Shown: positions 58,291 through 64,000 of the stretch, one piece after another
Layout of the letters: each line of letters opens with the position of its first letter
Numbering within the stretch: position 1 is the first letter of the stretch
DNA from: Chloroflexota bacterium
GTDB lineage: Bacteria > Chloroflexota > Limnocylindria > Limnocylindrales > CSP1-4
Assembly (NCBI GenBank): GCA_016191345.1
Contig: JACPOU010000014.1
Coordinates: 1 to 64,000, forward strand
Length of the DNA: 64,000 nt
Direction: 5' to 3'
Notes under the pieces: model-generated
Seen by the model: only the letters and a program-made list of their open reading frames with translations
Told to the model about the DNA's origin: nothing
Database searches by the model: none
Position numbers and translations under genes: made by a program

Positions 58291-60654
58291 ATGGCGACGG
58301 AGCTCCAGACCACCCCCGAAGTCGGGGGCATGGGCCACTCGGTCAAGCGCAAGGAAGACCCGCGCATGATCCGTGGGCAGGGCGAGTACATCGAGGACGT
58401 CAATCTGCCCGGCCAGCTCTGGATGGACATTGTCCGGAGCCCCTACGCCCACGCGACCATCAAGTCCATCGACGCCTCGGAGGCCCTCAAGATCCCAGGG
58501 GTCCTGGCCGTCATCACCGGGGCGGACCTCGAGAAGGCCGGCCTCCACTGGATGCCGACTCTGGCCGGCGACAAGCAGATGGTCCTGCCCACGACGACGG
58601 TCATGTACCAGGCCCAGGAGGTCGCGGCGGTCGTGGCCACGGATCGCTACGCCGCGGCCGACGGGATCGCCGCCGTCTACGTGGACTACGAGCCCCTGCC
58701 CGTCATCGTGGATCCCCACAAGGCGATGGAGAAGGACGCGTTCGTCCTCCGCCCCGATCGCGCCCCGGACAAGCAGACCAACCACATCTGGCACTGGGAA
58801 TCGGGCGACCGGGCGGCCACCGACGCGGCCCTCGAGAGCGCCGAGGTCCGCATCTCCGAGGACATCTACATCCCCCGAATCCATGTCGCCTCGATCGAGA
58901 CATGCGGCTGCGTCGCCGATTGGGACGCGGTCCGCGGCCAGCTGACGCTGCACATGACGTCGCAGGCGCCGCATGCCATCCGGACCGTGCTCGCCCTCGT
59001 GTCCGGCCTCCCCGAGCAGAACATCCGGGTGAAGACGCACGACATCGGTGGCGGCTTCGGCGGCAAGGTGCCGGTGTACCCGGGCTATGTTCTGGCGGTC
59101 GTCGCCTCCTTGACCGTCGGCAAGCCGGTCAAGTGGATCGAGGATCGCTCGGAGAACCTCCAGGCCGACAGCTTCGCCCGTGATTACCACATCCATGCCG
59201 AGATGTCGGCCACGAAGGCCGGGAAGATCACCGGCCTCAAGGTCAAGACGCTCGCCGACCATGGCTACTCGGACGCTGCCGCCGACCCCTCCAAGTACCC
59301 AGCCGGCCTCTTCAACGTGATCACCGGCTCGTACGACTTTCCGAACGCGTTCGTCGAGGTCGACGGTGTCTACACCAACAAGCCACCCGGGGGCGTGGCC
59401 TACCGCTGCTCGTTTCGGGTGACCGAGGCCGTCCATGCCATCGAGCGCATGGTCGACATCCTCGCCCACGACATCGGGATGGATCCGGCCGAGCTCCGGA
59501 TGAAGAACTTCATCCAGCCGGAGCAGTTCCCGTACACGACGCCAACGGGCTGGGAGTACGACTCTGGAAACTATCCGGCCGCGCTCCAGAAGGCCATGGA
59601 CATGATCGACTACGCCGGGTTGCGCCGGGAGCAGGTCGAGAAGCGCGAGCGCGGGGAACTCATGGGCATCGGCATCAGCAGCTTCACCGAGATCGTCGGG
59701 GCGGGGCCCTCCAAGGACTTCGACATCATCGGCATCAAGATGTTCGATTCGTGCGAGATCCGGGTCCATCCGACCGGCAAGGTCATCGCCCGTATCGGCG
59801 TCCAGAGCCAGGGCCAGGGCCACGAGACGACGTTCGCCCAGATCATCGCCGAGGAACTCGGCTTCCCGGCCGCCGACGTCAAGATCGAGTACGGCGATAC
59901 CGACACCGCGCCCTACGGGCTCGGGACGTACGCGTCGCGATCCACGCCGGTTGCCGGGGCGGCGACGGCCATGGCCTCCCGGAAGATCAAGGACAAGGCT
60001 CGCAAGATCGCGGCCCATCTGCTGGAGGCTGCCGAGGACGACCTGGAGTGGACGAACGGCAAGTTCACGGTGAAGGGCTCGCCGGATCGCTTCAAGACGA
60101 TCCAGGAGATCGCCTTCGCGGCCTACACGAATCATCCCACCGGGATGGAGGCCGGCCTCGAGGCGGTCGACTACTACGACCCGCCGAACCTGACGTTCCC
60201 GTTCGGGAGCTACATCTGCGTCGTGGACATCGACAAGGCGACGGGCCAGGTGACCGTTCGCCGTTTCGTCGCCGTCGACGACTGCGGCAACATCATCAAC
60301 CCCATGATCGTGGACGGGCAGATCCACGGCGGGCTCACGATGGGCTTCGCCCCGTCGCTGCTCGAATCGATCACCTATGACGAGCTCGGCAACAACCAGG
60401 CCGGGACATTCATGGACTACCTCCTCCCGACGGCAGTCGAGACCCCGCGCTGGGAGGTCGCAAAGACGATCACGCCGTCACCGCACCATCCGATCGGTGC
60501 CAAGGGCGTCGGCGAGTCGGCGACCGTCGGCGCGCCCCCGGCGATCGCGAACGCGGTGGTGGATGCGCTCTGGCACCTCGGCGTGCGGAACATCGACATC
60601 CCACTGACCCCGCAGAAGGTCTGGGCGATCCTCCACGAGAAGGGCATCGCCTGA
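58291..60654 (+). CDS. coxL: Form I aerobic carbon monoxide dehydrogenase large subunit
   Basis: VAYRCSFR (AYXCSFR form I signature, 59398-59418), M-S-L gene order. Confidence 0.95.
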   Translation: MATELQTTPEVGGMGHSVKRKEDPRMIRGQGEYIEDVNLPGQLWMDIVRSPYAHATIKSIDASEALKIPGVLAVITGADLEKAGLHWMPTLAGDKQMVLPTTTVMYQAQEVAAVVATDRYAAADGIAAVYVDYEPLPVIVDPHKAMEKDAFVLRPDRAPDKQTNHIWHWESGDRAATDAALESAEVRISEDIYIPRIHVASIETCGCVADWDAVRGQLTLHMTSQAPHAIRTVLALVSGLPEQNIRVKTHDIGGGFGGKVPVYPGYVLAVVASLTVGKPVKWIEDRSENLQADSFARDYHIHAEMSATKAGKITGLKVKTLADHGYSDAAADPSKYPAGLFNVITGSYDFPNAFVEVDGVYTNKPPGGVAYRCSFRVTEAVHAIERMVDILAHDIGMDPAELRMKNFIQPEQFPYTTPTGWEYDSGNYPAALQKAMDMIDYAGLRREQVEKRERGELMGIGISSFTEIVGAGPSKDFDIIGIKMFDSCEIRVHPTGKVIARIGVQSQGQGHETTFAQIIAEELGFPAADVKIEYGDTDTAPYGLGTYASRSTPVAGAATAMASRKIKDKARKIAAHLLEAAEDDLEWTNGKFTVKGSPDRFKTIQEIAFAAYTNHPTGMEAGLEAVDYYDPPNLTFPFGSYICVVDIDKATGQVTVRRFVAVDDCGNIINPMIVDGQIHGGLTMGFAPSLLESITYDELGNNQAGTFMDYLLPTAVETPRWEVAKTITPSPHHPIGAKGVGESATVGAPPAIANAVVDALWHLGVRNIDIPLTPQKVWAILHEKGIA

Positions 60655-61721
60655 TGTCCGGCGGCCGTTCGATCCACGCCCGCGCCGCGGCGCTGGAGGC
60701 GGACGGCCGTGTCTTCGCGTTCGCCACGGTCGTGGCCGTCCGGCGGCCGACGTCCGCCCGGCCGGGAGCGGCGGGGATCATCCATCCCGACGGCACGATC
60801 GAAGGCTGGGTCGGGGGCAGCTGCGCCGAGCCGGTCGTCCTCCGGGAGGCGCTCCGGGCCATGGCTGACGGTCAGCCCCGGCTTCTCCGGCTCTCGAGGG
60901 AGGGCCCCGGGGAGGGCCGCCGTGCCGACGGCGTCGTGGAGCTCGTGATGAGCTGCCATTCGGGAGGGACCCTGGAGATCTACGTGGAGCCGCACCTGCC
61001 AGCCCCGCACCTGTGGGTCGCTGGCACCACACCGATTGCCGGAGCACTCGTCGCGCTCGGCGCGGCGGCCGGCTGGCGAGTCACCGTCTTCGATCCCGAC
61101 GCGGACGCGGACGCGTTCCCGGGCGCCGAGGCAGTCCTCGGGGAGCGCGAGCTCTGCACCCTCGAGTTCGCCACCGCACCCTTCGTGGTGGTCGCAACCC
61201 AGGGTGTCTGGGACGAGGAAGCGACGGCCGCGGCGCTCCGCCGCGACGTGGCCTATGTCGGGCTCATCGCCTCGCCAACGCGCGCCGCCGTGGTGCGCGC
61301 CTGGCTTCGCGACGAAGGCACCCTGCCGGAGGAGCGGGTTGCGGCCCTCCGGGCCCCGGCCGGCATCGACCTGGGAGCGGAGACGGCCGAAGAGGTTGCG
61401 CTGTCGATACTTGCCGAGCTCGTCCAGGTCCGGCGTGGGCGTGCCGGGTTCGTCGCCGCGCCCGGTCCTGCCACGATCGCGGGTCGTCCCGCGTTCAGGG
61501 GTGACCCAGCGGCTCCCATCGTCGGCGACATCGTGCTTGTGGATCCCGTCTGCGGGATGAGGGTCGGCCGGCACGAGGCCCGGCACCTCGCCGAACACGA
61601 CGGCGTCGTCTATGCCTTCTGCGCGATGGTCTGTCGTACTCGCTTCATCCACGATCCGGCCGCCTTCGTGCCGCCTGCCGGATCGCCGATATCATCCGAG
61701 GTCGAACCCCCCGAGGCGTAA
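60654..61721 (+). CDS. XdhC family protein with C-terminal YHS domain
   Basis: GWVGGSCAEPVVLREAL, VAYVGLIASPTRAAVVRAWL, then DPVCGMRVGRHEARHLAEHDGVVYAFCAMVCRTRFIHDPAAFV. Confidence 0.85.
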   Translation: MSGGRSIHARAAALEADGRVFAFATVVAVRRPTSARPGAAGIIHPDGTIEGWVGGSCAEPVVLREALRAMADGQPRLLRLSREGPGEGRRADGVVELVMSCHSGGTLEIYVEPHLPAPHLWVAGTTPIAGALVALGAAAGWRVTVFDPDADADAFPGAEAVLGERELCTLEFATAPFVVVATQGVWDEEATAAALRRDVAYVGLIASPTRAAVVRAWLRDEGTLPEERVAALRAPAGIDLGAETAEEVALSILAELVQVRRGRAGFVAAPGPATIAGRPAFRGDPAAPIVGDIVLVDPVCGMRVGRHEARHLAEHDGVVYAFCAMVCRTRFIHDPAAFVPPAGSPISSEVEPPEA

Positions 61722-61764
61722 GCCGCTGCAGCCGCGGCGGGCGCCCCCGCAACGGAGATCGCTG

Positions 61765-62214
61765 ATGGAGTTCTCGGGCGCCGTCGACATTCCCGCCGCG
61801 CGCGAGCGCGTGTTCGCGTTCGTGACGAATCCCGACAAGGTCGGCCAGTGCGGCCCGGGCGTCGAGTCGATCGAGATCCTCGACCCCACCCACTTCCGGG
61901 CGAAGGCGAAGGTCGGTGTCGGGTTCATCACGGCGAGATTCGTCGTGGACCTCGAGATCACCGAGCAGCAGGCTCCGGACATGGCCGTCATCACGGCCCG
62001 CGGCCAGGCTCCCGGCAGCGCCGTCGACGCCGTTGGCCGGATGGACCTCGTGGAGGGTGCCGAGCCTGGGACGACGACGATGCGCTGGGCGGCCGAGGTG
62101 AGCATCAGCGGCATGATCGCCAGCGTCGGGGCCCGCCTCGTGGAGGGAACCGCCAACAAGATGATCGGCCAGACCTTCGACTGCATCCGGGCGAAGATCG
62201 TCGCCGACAGCTGA
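61765..62214 (+). CDS. coxG: CoxG-like SRPBCC family protein
   Basis: MEFSGAVDIPAARERVFAFVTNPDKVGQCGPGVESIEIL; location in cox cluster. Confidence 0.88.
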   Translation: MEFSGAVDIPAARERVFAFVTNPDKVGQCGPGVESIEILDPTHFRAKAKVGVGFITARFVVDLEITEQQAPDMAVITARGQAPGSAVDAVGRMDLVEGAEPGTTTMRWAAEVSISGMIASVGARLVEGTANKMIGQTFDCIRAKIVADS

Positions 62215-62235
62215 AGCGACGCCCTTTCGACCCTG

Positions 62236-63771
62236 GTGAAGGTCCTGGAGAGGAAGATCGCGACGCCCGTGGATGCCATCGACTCCCGTCGCCAGGCCGA
62301 GGCGGCGCTCGTCCAGACCCAGTCCGCGCTGGCCCTCGCGATGCGCGGCGGGCGGATGGGCTGGTGGCAGCGCGACCTGCGAACCGAGGTCGTGACGTGG
62401 AGCCCGGAGCTCGAGGAGCTGTTCGGCCTGCCCGCCGGGACGTTCGCGGGCGACGAGGGTGCATTCCTGTCCCTCGTCCACCCCGACGATCGGCACCGCA
62501 TCACCGATGCCGTCTCGACGGCCATCGCGACGGGTGGCGACTACGTCGTCGAGTTCCGCTTCCGCCGCGCGGACCATTCCTGGGGCTGGATGGAGGGCCG
62601 CGGCCGGGCGACATACGAGGACGGCCGGGCAACGATCCTCTACGGCCTCGGCATCGACATCACCGGCCGCAAGGAGGACGAGGCCTCGATCCGAGCCCGC
62701 GAGGAGCGCCTTCGCCTCGCCGCCGAGGCCGGCAACTTCGGCGTCTACGACTACGACCTGGTCACCGGCGGCAGCTACTGGTCACCCGAGCTGCTGCGGA
62801 TCCTCGCCCTCGACGACGCGCTGCCGATCGAGGTGGCTCCGGTCCACCCGGACGACCGGGACGAGGTCCTCCGCCGGTTCCTCGGCGCGCGGGAGCCGGA
62901 CAGCGAGGGCACCTTCGACCACGAGTACCGGGTCGTCCGGGGTGACGGCAGCGTGCGCTGGGTCTCGACCCACGGCCAGACGTTCTTCAGCGCCCCGGAG
63001 CCCGGCCCCGACCGCCAGGCCCTTCGCCAGATCGGGGTCGTCTTCGACGTGACCGAGCGCCGGCATGCGGAGGAGCTCCGCGACGTCTTCGTCGGGATGC
63101 TCAGCCATGAGCTGCGGACCCCCGTGACCGCGATCTACGGCGGCAGCCAGGTCCTCCGCCGGGAGAACGTCGACCCAAAGGTTCGCGACGAGATCATCCT
63201 CGACATCGTCGGCGAGAGCGAGCGCCTCGAGCGGCTCGTCGAGAACCTGCTCGTTCTCGCCCGGGCCGAACGCCACGCGACCCTCGCCGGCGGCGATCCG
63301 GTGGTCATCCGCCCGCTCCTGGCACGCATCCTGGAGGACAAGCGCCGGCGCTGGCCTGGCGCCACGTTCGAGGTCGAGATCGAGGGCGACATCCCGCCTG
63401 TCCGCAGCGACGAGGCGTCACTCGACCTGATCATCCGCAACCTCATCTCGAATGCCCTCAAGTACGGATCGCCGACCGGCACGGTCACGATCACGGCCGC
63501 GCGGCACGGGGACATGGTCGAGATCGGCGTGGAGGACGAGGGCCCGGGCGTGCCGGCGGAAGGGGCGGACCGCCTCTTCGACCTCTTCTACCGGGCAGAG
63601 GACGCCCAGCTCCGGGCGCAGGGCGCGGGCATCGGCCTGTTCGTCGTCCGGGCCCTCACCGAGGCAGCCGGCGGCCATGTCCAGGTCACGAACCGGTCGG
63701 CCGGCGGGGCCCGGTTCACCGTCTCGCTGCCGGTCTTCGCCGATCCGGATCTCGACGACTCGGACGACTGA
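62236..63771 (+). CDS. PAS-domain sensor histidine kinase
   Basis: Two PAS/PAC-like segments, VFVGMLSHELRTPVTAIYGGSQVL H-box, N-box NLISNALKYGS, GAGIGLFVVRAL; GTG start. Confidence 0.9.
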   Translation: MKVLERKIATPVDAIDSRRQAEAALVQTQSALALAMRGGRMGWWQRDLRTEVVTWSPELEELFGLPAGTFAGDEGAFLSLVHPDDRHRITDAVSTAIATGGDYVVEFRFRRADHSWGWMEGRGRATYEDGRATILYGLGIDITGRKEDEASIRAREERLRLAAEAGNFGVYDYDLVTGGSYWSPELLRILALDDALPIEVAPVHPDDRDEVLRRFLGAREPDSEGTFDHEYRVVRGDGSVRWVSTHGQTFFSAPEPGPDRQALRQIGVVFDVTERRHAEELRDVFVGMLSHELRTPVTAIYGGSQVLRRENVDPKVRDEIILDIVGESERLERLVENLLVLARAERHATLAGGDPVVIRPLLARILEDKRRRWPGATFEVEIEGDIPPVRSDEASLDLIIRNLISNALKYGSPTGTVTITAARHGDMVEIGVEDEGPGVPAEGADRLFDLFYRAEDAQLRAQGAGIGLFVVRALTEAAGGHVQVTNRSAGGARFTVSLPVFADPDLDDSDD

Positions 63772-63777
63772 GCGCCG

Positions 63778-64000
63778 ATGGAGCTCGTCACCCGGGTGGT
63801 CGGCCCGGCCGGCACGAACGTCCACCTGCTCGCGGACGCCCGTACCCGCGAGGCGATCGCGATCGACACGGCGATCCCGTCGCTGGCCTGGATCGCGGAC
63901 GAGCTCCGCGAGCGGGACTGGACCCTCAAGCTGATCGTGACCACCCACGGCCACTGGGACCACTTCGGCGAGAACGCGGCCGTCGCCGAGCACACCGGCG
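63778..64000 (+). CDS. MBL-fold metallo-hydrolase, N-terminal part (truncated by window)
   Basis: MELVTRVVGPAGTNVHLLADART...LIVTTHGHWDHFGENA (THxHxDH). Confidence 0.82.
   Translation, partial: MELVTRVVGPAGTNVHLLADARTREAIAIDTAIPSLAWIADELRERDWTLKLIVTTHGHWDHFGENAAVAEHTG

Overview
High-GC bacterial chromosome segment with dense operons; gene content and codon style suggest a Chloroflexota-like or actinobacterial-like soil organism (inference only). Left part (about 0.5-14.5 kb): zincin-like metallopeptidase, histone-deacetylase-family hydrolase, folE, B12-binding mutase subunit plus MeaB GTPase, 3-hydroxyacyl-CoA dehydrogenase, acyl-CoA dehydrogenase, Tat-type multicopper oxidase, thiolase, aldehyde dehydrogenase, MMPL transporter and SDR. 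Centre: a giant NdvB/ChvB-like cyclic glucan synthase with an apparent C-terminal 1-nt frameshift, tRNA-Lys(CUU) abutted by an IS481-like remnant, an ECF sigma factor plus ATPase/LuxR regulator, and carA and carB, each preceded by a PyrR-type RNA leader (carA also has an overlapping leader ORF and a terminator-like hairpin). Then: an ArsR-type regulator with a candidate palindromic operator, a split M16 peptidase pair, MFS, an ECF sigma/putative anti-sigma locus, TadE/TadE/TadG-like genes, SRAP, rhomboid and a MetE-like protein. Right part (47.7-63.8 kb): two molybdenum hydroxylase clusters, one form II (S-L-M, AYRGAGR) and one true form I CO dehydrogenase (M-S-L, AYRCSFR). They flank shared maturation genes (MoxR ATPase, VWA, XdhC, and an unusual MobA-like/SAM-methyltransferase fusion) and are followed by an XdhC-YHS fusion, CoxG and a PAS histidine kinase. 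The most interesting items are the carA leader architecture, the MobA-methyltransferase fusion within the dual CODH locus, the shared GTTAG-N8-CTAAC operator, and the ndvB frameshift.
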